Source: Ignatzschineria indica (lineage in GTDB: Bacteria > Pseudomonadota > Gammaproteobacteria > Cardiobacteriales > Wohlfahrtiimonadaceae). From it: 64,000 nucleotides of DNA. The stretch is from the NCBI RefSeq assembly GCF_003121925.1, contig NZ_QEWR01000002.1, positions 62,001 to 126,000 of the forward strand, written 5' to 3'. Made by a program: the position numbers and the translations under genes. Shown piece after piece: positions 38,408-47,968 of this stretch (positions are counted from its first letter, which is position 1; every line of letters starts with the position of its first letter). Under the pieces are notes generated by a model. The model saw only the letters and a program-made list of their open reading frames with translations. It made no database searches and was not told the DNA's origin.

Positions 38408-39187
38408 CGTTATTTCCTTTAAACTTTTATAGTTTAATGAGGTAGAAAGAGCTCATTAATTAGGTCAACTATCCTGATCTGATATTTCTCTGCAATTTCT
38501 CTCTACAGCCTCTATTTTATCGCTGTATATACCATTGCTCATAGAAAAATCGTTATTTCTGCTCAATCAATTTATGATAGAAAGCAATCGTCAAATTACT
38601 TTTAATGATAAATGGATTTAATTATCAGGAGTTTAGGTTGTTATATTATGGATATAATTAACAGATAATGACTCAAATATATATTTATCGATATTGGAAC
38701 TTTAACGATCGACTTCTGTTGAAGATTATAGATCCGCAGAAATACTCTCGAAAATAGTACCGAGAAATGTACCGAAAAATATATCGGCAATGCTGCTATG
38801 CCGTTGCACTCAAAGAGTCATAAAGTGGTACAGAGTCCTAGATTATATCGTTATTGTTGTCAATAATCTATATGGCTGATTTACATTTAGATGAAATCAT
38901 TGTACGTGAATCACTTTGAAGCATGACTGAGCATCATTAAAATATAAAATATCAAGCGTTAGATATCTCTTTTAGTGAAAAAGGGATGCTCAATAGCTGA
39001 AAAAGACGTAGAATAGAGCAATTGCTCCACTTGCCGGGGGTATTGGAGTCTGTAAAAGGAGCTTGCAGAGTGTATTGCTCCATTAGATATTGACCAGTCG
39101 GTATTTAAAAAACTTTAAAGGTTTAGAAGTTTAGGACACTAGAACACTAGAAGTTTAGGAAATTAAAAATTTAGAAAAATCATAGCT
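38408..39187. other. Long divergent spacer between fdhG and the NIF3 gene
   Basis: I find no open frame with a family match in these 780 bases. There are degenerate repeats of TACCGA(G/A)AAAT (about 38756-38785) and of AGAAGTTTAGGA/ACACTAGA close to the NIF3 start (39125-39165). A palindrome GAGCAATTGCTC lies near 39015. No FNR-type TTGAT-N4-ATCAA box was found near fdhG. Promoters must be here but are not obvious. Confidence 0.4.
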
Positions 39188-39937
39188 ATGAATAACTTAC
39201 AATTAGAAAAAATTATCAATGAGAAATTAGAGAGTAACGGGATCAAAGATTATGTCCCTAATGGATTGCAGGTGGAGGGGCGATCGGAGGTTAAACATAT
39301 TGTTGCCGGAGTGACAGCAAGTCTAGAGTTGATTGAATGTGCATTAGAGCGTAATGCAGATGCTCTGCTTGTTCATCATGGCTACTTCTGGAAGAGTGAA
39401 TCACCCCTTATTCGAGGGATGAAGTATGAGCGTATCAAAAAATTGATAGAGGGTGGTATTAATCTTTATGCTTATCACCTTCCATTAGATCTTCATCCTG
39501 AGCTTGGTAATAATGCACAATTAGCAGAGCTTTGGGAAATTGAAAATGTAGCGCCTATATCTACGGATAATCCTCTAGTCTTAACAGGAGATCTTGCCGA
39601 AGCGGTTGATGTCGTCTCTTTTGCAAAGATGATTAAACATACTTTAGGACGAGAACCTTTTGTTGAAGCCTCAGGTCCTAAGTTAATCAAACGAGTTGCG
39701 TGGTGTTCAGGAGCTGCTCAAGATGCCTTAGAGGAGGTGGCGATGCAAGGTTATGATGCATTTATCACAGGGGAAGTTTCTGAGCGGACGATCTATATTG
39801 CGCGAGAGCTAGGAATTCACTTTTTTGCCGCAGGCCATCATGCAACAGAGCGTGCAGGAGTTGCAAAGTTGGGAGAATGGTTAGCTAAGCATTATGATTT
39901 AGAAGTTGAATTTATCGATATCCATAATCCTATCTAA
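39188..39937 (+). CDS. ybgI: NIF3-family dinuclear metal-binding protein (YbgI-like)
   Basis: The 249-residue protein is a plain NIF3 family member without the inserted domain of Bacillus YqfO. It has YVPNGLQVEG (22-31), the metal pair LLVHHGYFW (His63, His64), YAYHLPLDLHPELGNNA with further ligands, and the C-terminal AGHHATERAGV. E. coli YbgI forms hexameric rings with two metal ions per subunit. GTP cyclohydrolase I type 2 annotations exist for relatives but are doubtful. The ATG at 39188 has no ribosome site, and the upstream DNA is repetitive. It stands alone. Confidence 0.9.
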   Translation: MNNLQLEKIINEKLESNGIKDYVPNGLQVEGRSEVKHIVAGVTASLELIECALERNADALLVHHGYFWKSESPLIRGMKYERIKKLIEGGINLYAYHLPLDLHPELGNNAQLAELWEIENVAPISTDNPLVLTGDLAEAVDVVSFAKMIKHTLGREPFVEASGPKLIKRVAWCSGAAQDALEEVAMQGYDAFITGEVSERTIYIARELGIHFFAAGHHATERAGVAKLGEWLAKHYDLEVEFIDIHNPI

Positions 39938-40381
39938 ACCTTTCAGGTCGTTGTATCGTAAATTGATCAATAGTGACCAATGGCGATCAAGGGTGATTAA
40001 GTGTGATTAATTGGCTTGGTCTGTTATCGTTGACTATTGTTGACTATTATTGGCTATTGTAAGTTTCTATCAGCTTTTATTCGCTTTTATCCATTTTTAT
40101 TATCTTTTGTTGGTTTTGATCAATTTTAGTTATTATGTAATACGGTGAAAGAAGAGCATCCGTAAAGGATATAATCTTAATTTTAGAGTAATTTCATCTC
40201 AATTTTATCGCGATTTCAGGTAAAATAGATCTCCAATGTTGTTGGGGTTTTATTGTTGGGGTTTTAGATAAATCTATTATAGGTAAATCCATTAGTAATA
40301 GATCTCTTATTGACAATCAGGTTGAAGCTTGAGATGTAGAATTGAGAGCAGCGAAGCAGATAGCATAAATAAAGGGTAGAG
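39938..40381. other. Intergenic region between the NIF3 gene and tamB
   Basis: Low-complexity DNA. There are repeats of GTGATTAA (about 39993-40010), GTTGACTATT/TTGGCTATT (about 40029-40060) and a 14-bp duplication TTGTTGGGGTTTTA (about 40238-40266) before tamB. No terminator or other motif was recognised. Confidence 0.4.
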
Positions 40382-43300
40382 ATGTCAAAACAGATTGAAG
40401 AGAATCCGAATAGTAAGATTCCACTTGCAAAGAATGGTAAGCAGGCGCTAGATCAATCTGCTTTAGATCAACCACATTCTCAAGAATCAATTGCTGAAGC
40501 TCAAGCAGATAAAGAGGGAGTGGAGGAGAAGGGAAAGAAAAAGACTCCAAAAAGTAGAAAGAAGAGATCGTTGATAGGTCGCTTTTTTACCTGGCTTTTA
40601 AGTTCTTTTCTGATGCTCTCTACCGCGATTATCTTACTGCTCTTCTTCTTGGTGGATACTCAGGCAGGATTGAGGACTCTAACAGCAGCAGCGAATCGTT
40701 ATGCTAGCGATTATATCTCGATAGGAGATGCAAAAGGACGATTAGGCCAGGAGTTTCAGTTAACAGATTTAAGATTAAATTTACCAAACTACCCGCCACT
40801 TAAGATTGCATCTTTGGATCTCGCTTGGGACTATGTCGCTCTTTTAGAGAAGCGTGTAGATCTTAAGGCTCTAAAAGTATCGGGAGCTGATCTCAATTTT
40901 ACACCAATTGTTCCCGAGCCTGAGAAGGAATCTTCAGAGCCTTTCTCCCCGCTTTCGATCAAAGAGATCGACATCCCTATTAATATCGCTTTAGACTCTC
41001 TCGATTTTGCTGAAAGTACGCTACAGATTGGTGATTTCTATCTCGGTTTGAATCAGTTTGAGGTCGATGGTTTAGCATTAGTTGATAATAATGTCACATT
41101 AAAGCATGCGTTAGGAGATCTCCATATTTTAGTGGGAGATAATGTCGATCTACCTTTTGTTGTTGCGCTCAATGGAGATGTTGATCTTCCTAAAGAGAGT
41201 GCTGATCTCAATCTTGCGCTCTATGCTCAAGATGGGATCGTCAATGATGAGCACTTTAATGTGGCCCTTAACTCTCAGCTCGATGGTGAACTGAATGATC
41301 TTAAGTTCAATATTGATGGGCGCGTTGATTGGTCAAATATGTTAAATGATCCTATTCTTCTAAAATTGGAGAATAGTGTTGTAGCGCAAAATAGGATCTC
41401 TACCTATCTACATATTAAAAATTTAGCCAATCAGATGATGCTAGAGAGCGTATGGCAAATCGATCAGCCTTACGATTTCGATCTCACGATGAAGATGAAT
41501 GCTCCTTATCTTTCACAGTTTCATCCCAATATTCGAGGTTCGATGATGGGAGATCTCTGTCTACAAGGGGATCTTATGCAGCCTCTTTTGAATGCCGATA
41601 TGCGCATAGAGAAGCTTGATATCTTAGGGCTTCGACTCAATCTTTTAACACTGCTCGGATCTCATAATGAGAAGCATCAGGCAAAAGTTGCTTTGACATT
41701 AGATCAGTTGAAATTTAATGAGTTCTATCTTAAACATTTAGGTATCAATCTTGATGGAACTTTAACAGAAGAGTTCGATTTTGATATTACTATTCAAGAT
41801 CTTGAGCGGGAGTTAGTCGCACAGGTAGAACGTCCTTCAAAGAATGAGAGAGTTATCGATAAAGTGATAGCATCGGGAAGTGAAGAAGAGATTTACTATG
41901 CGGAAAATATGCCGATCTCTTTCTCCCCTAAAAGCGCAACTGAGGTGCTTGTTAAGAATGTGGAGTATCGGGTACAGGGGCGTGCTGAATCACACCAATT
42001 TAATTTCTTGCTCGATAGTATCGGCGGGATGATTCATTCAAATGGAGTTGCGGCTCTACGTAACTTAACCACTGACCCGACTTTTGATCTCTACTTAGGA
42101 GAGTCAAAGATTACCTCTCCCTTTATTGGTGATTTTAAATTAAATCGCCCCGCATACTTCCATCTAGGTGCGAAAGATCAACAGATTAAATTGAGCCCTG
42201 TCTGCTACCAACAAGGCTATGTGGTCTTCTGTGCTGAAGGGGAACGGACAAAAGAGGGGGTTAATACTGCAGTTGTGACACTCAATAATCTTCCATCATC
42301 GTTGCTAAAAGATTATCTACCTGACGATATCTCGATCAATACAAAAGCGAATGCCACGATTGCAGGACAATTTTCAACAGAGGAAGATTTTATCGGGGTT
42401 GCAAATATCTCTCTTTCAAAAGGGGATATTCGTTATCGTCTTCAAGGTCGGGAAATTGAGATTCCTCTCTCAACTACATTACTCGATGTGCAGGCACGCC
42501 CTAGTGGTGTTACAAGTACCCTCAATGTAGATTGGGGTAAATATCTACGAGTTGTAGGGGATGGTAAGATTAATGATCTCTTCAAGAAAAATATTGTTGA
42601 TGCAAAAGTGAAAGCAGATGTGCCAAGTTTTGATTGGGTCTCGCCGCTTGTGCCGGCATTACAAGGCTTAGGTGGAGAGATACTATTTACTTCAGAGGTC
42701 AATGGGCCGATTGAACACCCTGAAATAGGCGCAAATTTAAGTGTCAAAGATGGCAGACTCTATATTGCTTCTCTCAATAGTCGTCTTAAAAATATTAATC
42801 TGAATGTTAATTTACAAAAAGGAACCCCTGTATTTCTGATTAAAGGTGCGGTTGGTACCGAGAAGGGGGCATTACAACTTGATGGGCTCTATAATATCTC
42901 TAACTTAACAGCTTCACTCAATGTGAAAGGGAATGACCTTCTATTAGCAAATAGTGATGATATTAAGTTAATGATCTCTCCTGATTTGAGCTTTAACGCT
43001 TTGGGCAAACCCGGGGGTGGCAAATATCGCCTTACAGGTTCAGTAAGGATTCCGGAACTCTTCTATCAACATAAAGCCTCAGAAGGGGGTGGATCTGTTG
43101 TGACCGTCTCGAGTGATACCGTCATTATTGGCGATGGTAATGAGCATAAGCGAAGTGAAGATTTTATGAATAATCTTTATATGGATGTCAATTTTATCTT
43201 AGGAGATCGTATTAAAGTTGGGGCAGAGGGGCTAACTGCAACCTTAAATGGGGGTGTCAAAGTTACGAAAGCTTATAATCAGACAATCCGTGGACTGGGT

Positions 43301-43900
43301 GTGATCAATATAGGTAAGGGGGAGTTTGATATCTATGGACAGGTATTAACGCTCGATAAAGGAAAGATACAATTCTCCGGAGCCTCTATTACTAATCCAG
43401 CACTCGATATTCAAGCATCTCGAAGTTTCCTTAATGAGATCGAAGGGCGAGAGGTGCAGGTAGGGGTTAAAGTCTTAGGGAGTGCCGAAGCGCCGAGAAT
43501 AGAGCTCTACTCCTCGCCGATGTTAACGGATATTGAGATTGCCTCTTATCTCTTCTTAGGGCGAAGTCCTAATCTGCAATCACCTACGGAGAATCTTATG
43601 TTACTTAATATGGTACGTAAAATCGCAACGGGAGAACCTATTTCAGGCTCTAAAGATGGACTCGCAAGTCAGTTAGGGTTGAGTGATTTCGGCTTTATGG
43701 AGACCCCGGAAGGCTCTATTGGTGTTGGAATTGGAAAACGCTTCGCAAATAGCTTCTATGTAGGCTTAGGTGTTGGAGTTGAAGATAGTTCTGGTGCATT
43801 TGCGATTTTAAGATATCGTTTCTTAAAATACTTTAACGTTAACACCGCTATTATGAGTGAAGGTGGAAGTATCAACGTTAACTATCTTCGAGATTTTTAG
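40382..43900 (+). CDS. tamB: Translocation and assembly module protein TamB
   Basis: TamB is a long beta-taco protein that spans the periplasm from an inner-membrane anchor, moving phospholipid or helping outer-membrane protein assembly with TamA. The 1172 residues are close to the usual 1200-1300. A charged cytoplasmic tail of about 60 residues is longer than normal, then a membrane helix (about 69-91), a very long stretch of beta-repeats, and the conserved DUF490 C-terminus (about 830-1172) with TLNGGVKVTKAYNQTIRGLG and a final aromatic residue. The ATG at 40382 has a weak AGGGTAGAG site. No tamA lies upstream, unlike the common tamAB order. Confidence 0.9.
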   Translation: MSKQIEENPNSKIPLAKNGKQALDQSALDQPHSQESIAEAQADKEGVEEKGKKKTPKSRKKRSLIGRFFTWLLSSFLMLSTAIILLLFFLVDTQAGLRTLTAAANRYASDYISIGDAKGRLGQEFQLTDLRLNLPNYPPLKIASLDLAWDYVALLEKRVDLKALKVSGADLNFTPIVPEPEKESSEPFSPLSIKEIDIPINIALDSLDFAESTLQIGDFYLGLNQFEVDGLALVDNNVTLKHALGDLHILVGDNVDLPFVVALNGDVDLPKESADLNLALYAQDGIVNDEHFNVALNSQLDGELNDLKFNIDGRVDWSNMLNDPILLKLENSVVAQNRISTYLHIKNLANQMMLESVWQIDQPYDFDLTMKMNAPYLSQFHPNIRGSMMGDLCLQGDLMQPLLNADMRIEKLDILGLRLNLLTLLGSHNEKHQAKVALTLDQLKFNEFYLKHLGINLDGTLTEEFDFDITIQDLERELVAQVERPSKNERVIDKVIASGSEEEIYYAENMPISFSPKSATEVLVKNVEYRVQGRAESHQFNFLLDSIGGMIHSNGVAALRNLTTDPTFDLYLGESKITSPFIGDFKLNRPAYFHLGAKDQQIKLSPVCYQQGYVVFCAEGERTKEGVNTAVVTLNNLPSSLLKDYLPDDISINTKANATIAGQFSTEEDFIGVANISLSKGDIRYRLQGREIEIPLSTTLLDVQARPSGVTSTLNVDWGKYLRVVGDGKINDLFKKNIVDAKVKADVPSFDWVSPLVPALQGLGGEILFTSEVNGPIEHPEIGANLSVKDGRLYIASLNSRLKNINLNVNLQKGTPVFLIKGAVGTEKGALQLDGLYNISNLTASLNVKGNDLLLANSDDIKLMISPDLSFNALGKPGGGKYRLTGSVRIPELFYQHKASEGGGSVVTVSSDTVIIGDGNEHKRSEDFMNNLYMDVNFILGDRIKVGAEGLTATLNGGVKVTKAYNQTIRGLGVINIGKGEFDIYGQVLTLDKGKIQFSGASITNPALDIQASRSFLNEIEGREVQVGVKVLGSAEAPRIELYSSPMLTDIEIASYLFLGRSPNLQSPTENLMLLNMVRKIATGEPISGSKDGLASQLGLSDFGFMETPEGSIGVGIGKRFANSFYVGLGVGVEDSSGAFAILRYRFLKYFNVNTAIMSEGGSINVNYLRDF

Positions 43901-44351
43901 AGGTTCTCAAGATCTTAGATGGTATAAAAATAGTGATGATATCTTTCCTCGATGGATCTATTCGATAGCTCTATGAATAGAGGGAAAGGCTATTTGTGAT
44001 GATTACGGAGTAATGATTACTGATTACGCATGAAGTATCTGGCATTAAATATCATCAAAAGCGCTACCGAACAGGATCAAACATTAAATGCTACTATTTA
44101 CAGAGCTGATTTGTAGTGTGAAGAGCGGGTAGATAAAAGCCGAAGTTGTTATGTAGTAAGCTAGTAGTGTAATAGTATGTTGATTAAAAATTAAGAATAT
44201 ACAGATTATGACATGATAGCTTGTATATGTGTTGTGTGTGTTGTATGCGTTATGTATGTTCTATGTGGCTCGGTGATTAATCATCAGAAATAAAAAAATC
44301 GGGAGCGTATCCCGATTTTTTTGTTTTAAGAACATCTATCATTACTACCAA
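43901..44351. other. Convergent spacer after tamB
   Basis: It contains an unstructured low-complexity GT-rich stretch (about 44217-44270, repeated TTGTGTGTGTTGTATG-like words), then the terminator at 44292-44322. No coding frame. Confidence 0.5.
44292..44322. terminator. Strong bidirectional terminator
   Basis: A perfect 13-bp stem (AAAAAAATCGGGA with its complement) around GCGTA has A7 and T7 ends that work in both directions. It lies 30 bases past the stop of the glutamate-synthase-like gene and could also stop tamB transcripts. Confidence 0.93.
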
Positions 44352-45989
44352 TTATGCAACTTTAGGAATAATTACTCTTGGTTGGAATGATTCTGCTTGT
44401 GCAATATTCCAGATGCTTGAGTAGTAGTTACTATCAATATCTTCCTCTAAGAGCGCACCTTCCGCAAGGTAGTAATGCATATTGGAGAAGAGACGAATCT
44501 CATTTTCAGATGAACGCATCACTAGATGTTGCGGGAGCAGCTTCGATGGATGTGAAACCCCGGCAGAAGAGAGAATCTCTGAAAGTGCATGAAGTGTATT
44601 GTGATGGAAGTTATAGACACGCTCCACCTTATCTTCAACGACTAGCGCCTTTTGGCGTAGCGGATCTTGGGTTGCAATTCCGGTTGGACAGGTATTTGTA
44701 TGGCAGCTACGAGATTGAATACAGCCTAGTGCAAACATAAATCCACGAGCGGAGTTTACCCAGTCTGCGCCAATAGCTAAAGTTCTTGTGATATCGAAAG
44801 CTGTGATAATCTTACCACTTGCACCAATACGAATTTTCTTACGTAATCCTGTTCCTACCAAGACATTATGAACAAAGAGTAAACCTTCTTGGAGTGGTGT
44901 TCCGATATGGTCAGCAAACTCAATCGGCGCAGAGCCTGTACCTCCCTCTTTTCCATCAACAACAATGAAATCAGGTAATATTTTAGTGAGTAACATCGCT
45001 TTTGCGATCGCCATAAACTCCCAAGGATGGCCTACACAGAGTTTAAAACCAACTGGCTTACCGCCACTCAATTCACGGAGTTGTTGGATAAATTGAAGTA
45101 GTTCAATCGGCGTAGAGAAGGCGCTATGATTGGAGGGAGAGATACAATCTCTATCTCTAGGAACACCTCTAGTTGCGGCAATCTCCTCACTAATTTTATC
45201 TTTAGGTAGAACACCGCCATGACCCGGTTTTGCGCCTTGACTCAACTTAATCTCAATCATCTTGATCTGTGGATCAGCCGCTTGCTTTTCAAATTTTACA
45301 GGATCAAAGTGGCCATCTTCTGTACGGCAACCAAAATAGCCAGATCCTAGCTCCCAGATAAGATCTCCACCATGTTTGCGATGATAGGGGCTAATGCCAC
45401 CCTCGCCGGTATCATGAGCGAAATTCCCCATTTTTGCGCCACCATTGAGCGATTCAATTGCACGCGCACTGAGAGCTCCGAAACTCATCGCCGAGATATT
45501 GAGGATTGAGGCAGAGTAGGGATGTTTACATTCATCTCCACCGATTGTGACACGAAATGTCGCAGGATCAGCTGCCGGTACTGTTGCCATTGAGTGGGTG
45601 ACAAACTGGAATCCCGGCTCATAGGTGTTTTGTAAGGTTCCAAAAGCTTGAACGGAATCTTGAGCGATATTTTTGGCTCGAGCATAGACTAATTTACGTT
45701 CTGCGTGGGTAAAGGGAACAGCATCATTATCTGACTCAATAAAGTATTGACGAATCTCTGAGCGGAAGTGCTTTAAGATATAGCGTAAGTTACCAATAAT
45801 AGGGTAGTTTTTACGAACAGCATAGGTGTTTTGTGATAGATCAACTATCCCAATAATTGAGAGAATAGCAGTAATGCCGGTTAATACCCACATTGTCGTA
45901 CTCTGTTCTGCAAAGAAGAGGCCGTACACGGTAAAGGCTAAAACAAAAATAAGGGGTAAGTAACGCCCAAATCGAGCAGCGATATGCAT
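44352..45989 (-). CDS. Membrane-anchored FMN-binding glutamate synthase-family protein (GltB domain 2 homologue)
   Basis: The 545-residue protein has two N-terminal membrane segments (about 8-26 and 33-50), then a complete FMN-barrel domain like the central part of glutamate synthase. Visible are ISAMSFGALSARAIESLNGGA, IEIKLSQGAKPGHGG, VDGKEGGTGSAP, and the 3Fe-4S motif CIQSRSCHTNTCPTGIATQDP. It lacks the GltB glutaminase domain and C-terminal beta-helix, so it cannot be a complete glutamate synthase. Such stand-alone YerD-type proteins are widespread, and their reaction is not established. The nearby Nfn-like fusion at 47969 could be an electron partner, which is only inference. AGGAG precedes the ATG by about ten bases. 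Confidence 0.88.
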   Translation of the reverse strand: MHIAARFGRYLPLIFVLAFTVYGLFFAEQSTTMWVLTGITAILSIIGIVDLSQNTYAVRKNYPIIGNLRYILKHFRSEIRQYFIESDNDAVPFTHAERKLVYARAKNIAQDSVQAFGTLQNTYEPGFQFVTHSMATVPAADPATFRVTIGGDECKHPYSASILNISAMSFGALSARAIESLNGGAKMGNFAHDTGEGGISPYHRKHGGDLIWELGSGYFGCRTEDGHFDPVKFEKQAADPQIKMIEIKLSQGAKPGHGGVLPKDKISEEIAATRGVPRDRDCISPSNHSAFSTPIELLQFIQQLRELSGGKPVGFKLCVGHPWEFMAIAKAMLLTKILPDFIVVDGKEGGTGSAPIEFADHIGTPLQEGLLFVHNVLVGTGLRKKIRIGASGKIITAFDITRTLAIGADWVNSARGFMFALGCIQSRSCHTNTCPTGIATQDPLRQKALVVEDKVERVYNFHHNTLHALSEILSSAGVSHPSKLLPQHLVMRSSENEIRLFSNMHYYLAEGALLEEDIDSNYYSSIWNIAQAESFQPRVIIPKVA

Positions 45990-46507
45990 ATCAGGGAGCT
46001 CCTATATTAGCTAGGTAATGGGAAGGTTAAAAGCGTCATTATCATAACGCATTTTGGAATAATAATTTAGAAATTTTCTCTCGATTTTCCCATTAATTGC
46101 AGATTAATGAGAAGATGATTTTGGATAAAGTTAATGCTCTTTTTCACCGATTTTGTCTCTTAAGTCTCTTATATATGTTGGTCTAACGTATTGATCTAAA
46201 AAACTGGATAAGAATAAAATAGAAGTAAGGATGAATTGTATTATCAAATAAATTGAGTTATCAATTTTGTGATATTTCAAACTCTCACTTTTACAAGCGA
46301 TCTTTCTATCTTGTTTAATCTCCTATTATTAGGCAATGATAACCTTAATTGAAGTGGGCTTGGTTAAAATACTACCAAATTACTACATTGCTAGATATAA
46401 AAAGAGGGATTAGCTTTAACAAATCCCTATAGGTGGTAGCTTACCATCAATTTTGATAGAGGTGTAATGATAGATTTTTATCACACTTATTGCGTATAAT
46501 AATCGAT
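45990..46507. other. Divergent spacer between the glutamate-synthase-like gene and the DciA-like gene
   Basis: No coding frame is supported. The one clear signal is TATAAT at 46495-46500, close to the downstream ATG and listed separately. The rest is AT-rich. Confidence 0.4.
46495..46500 (+). promoter_or_regulatory. -10 box directly before the DciA-like gene (possible leaderless start)
   Basis: A perfect TATAAT ends 7 bases before the ATG at 46508. No ribosome site lies between. If used, transcription would start at or next to the start codon. No good -35 box is seen at 16-18 bases. Confidence 0.4.
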
Positions 46508-47182
46508 ATGAAAAAGAATGAGCTAAATCCGTGGGATGATCATATTGTCCCTCGTAAAAAATTGGATGAGAAACGGGTTGCTAAGAGCAAGCTTCGTAAT
46601 GTGCAAGCTGAAATTGGTCAGTTATCGCGCAAAAGAAGTGATCTTAATCCTTATCAGGTACTCACGATCTACCTTAAAAGATCATTGCAATTAACCTATA
46701 TTGAACCTTGGTTTCAAGCCTTTTTGCCACCTCGATTAAAGGGAAAGCTCTTTATCTCGACAATTGGCAAACGCTATTGGGTGATTGGTACTACGCGACC
46801 TGAATATCGAATGGCATTTACTTTTTATCAAAAAGAGATTCATAACTCTTTGGAAAATCATCTTAATAAAATTTCGAAGAAACGTTGGAAGATCCCTGGA
46901 TTTAAGATCGCTGTAATGCCGGAGAATCCTTACGATAAGCTCTATCAGAAAGAGTTAGAGGCCTTGATGTCGATTAAATCTGTACCGATGAAATCGAAAG
47001 AGGAGAAGGCTGCATTTCGTAAAAAACGGCAAGAGGAGCAAGCGGCAAAAGCAGAGGCTGAAGAGAAACGCAGGAGTGCTGCAAGTCGTATTATTGGCAC
47101 AATTTCGGAGGAGCTTGATCAATATCAGAGTCGTAGAGGTCGGATGGAGCTTCTTGCAACGGGATCGCAGGAGTTATCATGA
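46508..47182 (+). CDS. DUF721 / DciA-like protein (putative replicative helicase loader)
   Basis: The protein has 224 residues from the ATG at 46508; a TTG six codons upstream is less likely because it overlaps TATAAT. The segment from about 45 to 125 (LQLTYIEPWFQAFLPPRLKGK through RPEYRMAFTFYQKEI to FKIAVMPENP) follows the pattern of the DUF721/DciA KH-like fold: a lone aromatic, LPP, an alternating beta strand, then helix and a beta-x-Pro strand. DciA loads DnaB in most bacteria lacking DnaC. The C-terminal 80 residues are highly charged helix with Lys/Glu/Ala runs, likely disordered or coiled. It overlaps recX by ATGA. The family call is my reading of a weak pattern. Confidence 0.5.
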   Translation: MKKNELNPWDDHIVPRKKLDEKRVAKSKLRNVQAEIGQLSRKRSDLNPYQVLTIYLKRSLQLTYIEPWFQAFLPPRLKGKLFISTIGKRYWVIGTTRPEYRMAFTFYQKEIHNSLENHLNKISKKRWKIPGFKIAVMPENPYDKLYQKELEALMSIKSVPMKSKEEKAAFRKKRQEEQAAKAEAEEKRRSAASRIIGTISEELDQYQSRRGRMELLATGSQELS

Positions 47183-47733
47183 AGGGTGAAAAGCGTCAGC
47201 TGATTGAGCAGATGATTGCAAAAAGCCAGCAGAAATCAGAAGCGAAAAAAGAGATAAGGATTGATAGTGAGAGTTTACAGACCTATTACGATGCCTTTTA
47301 CCAAGGGCATGATGCTTCGCTAGAGAGTGATGAATTACTACACCAATGGCGTTACTGGCGTGAGCGAGCAATGAATTTTTTGGTGCGTCGTGAACATAGT
47401 GAAGTGGAGCTCAGGCAAAAGTTGCGTCAAAGAGCATTACCTGAGTGGCTGTTCGAGCCATTGATTGAGTGGCTCTATAGTAGAGATTACTTAAGTCTTG
47501 AACGTTTTGCTTATAGTTATGCTAAAAATAGAGCAGATTTGGGATATGGTCCGATACGTGTCAGTTATGAGTTGAGGGTTGAGCATCAAGTGCCTGAGCG
47601 TTTTATCAATGAGGCTTTCCGAGAGATCAATTGGGAGAGAGCAGAGGCGGTCGCTGCGCGAAAAATTCGACATAGTGATCCTCTGAAGTATCGAGCAGCA
47701 CTCTATCGACGAGGATTTAATAGTGATGGTTAG
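47179..47733 (+). CDS. recX: Regulatory protein RecX
   Basis: RecX binds RecA filaments and limits their growth and activity. The 184 residues comprise an N-terminal extension of about 70 charged residues, longer than in E. coli RecX (166 total), then the three-helix repeats with AMNFLVRREHSEVELRQKLRQRALP, LSLERFAYSYAKNRADLGYGPIRVSYEL, and a final repeat. It starts at an ATG that overlaps the stop of the DciA-like gene, with GCAGGAG upstream, so they are translated together. recA is not in the window. A terminator follows 128 bases later. Confidence 0.88.
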   Translation: MKGEKRQLIEQMIAKSQQKSEAKKEIRIDSESLQTYYDAFYQGHDASLESDELLHQWRYWRERAMNFLVRREHSEVELRQKLRQRALPEWLFEPLIEWLYSRDYLSLERFAYSYAKNRADLGYGPIRVSYELRVEHQVPERFINEAFREINWERAEAVAARKIRHSDPLKYRAALYRRGFNSDG

Positions 47734-47860
47734 AGGGTTGTTAGGTCAGTCGAGGTGACAGCTTATAGTGAGATAATCATTGATGTAATAGAGCTTAATT
47801 GTGAGAATTTATCGATGATTGTGGTAGCGCCCCATTATGGGGGAATTGTGAAGAATCGCT

Positions 47861-47900
47861 CGAGGAAGTTTGATCGCTTTTGATCTAACTTCCTCGTTTT
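47861..47900 (+). terminator. Terminator after recX
   Basis: CGAGGAAGTT (47861-47870) pairs with AACTTCCTCG (47887-47896), with an inner GATC/GATC pair, and TTTTATTT follows. It also insulates the next gene. Confidence 0.85.
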
Positions 47901-47968
47901 ATTTAAAAAGTGGGTATAATAAGCGAAATTATTTTCAGTTGATTTCAGTTGATTTTAGAGGAATAGAG

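Noticed and set aside
47870-47968. 33-residue N-terminal extension of the Nfn-like protein from TTG
   Set aside because: The TTG sits inside the recX terminator hairpin; the ATG at 47969 has a proper ribosome site.
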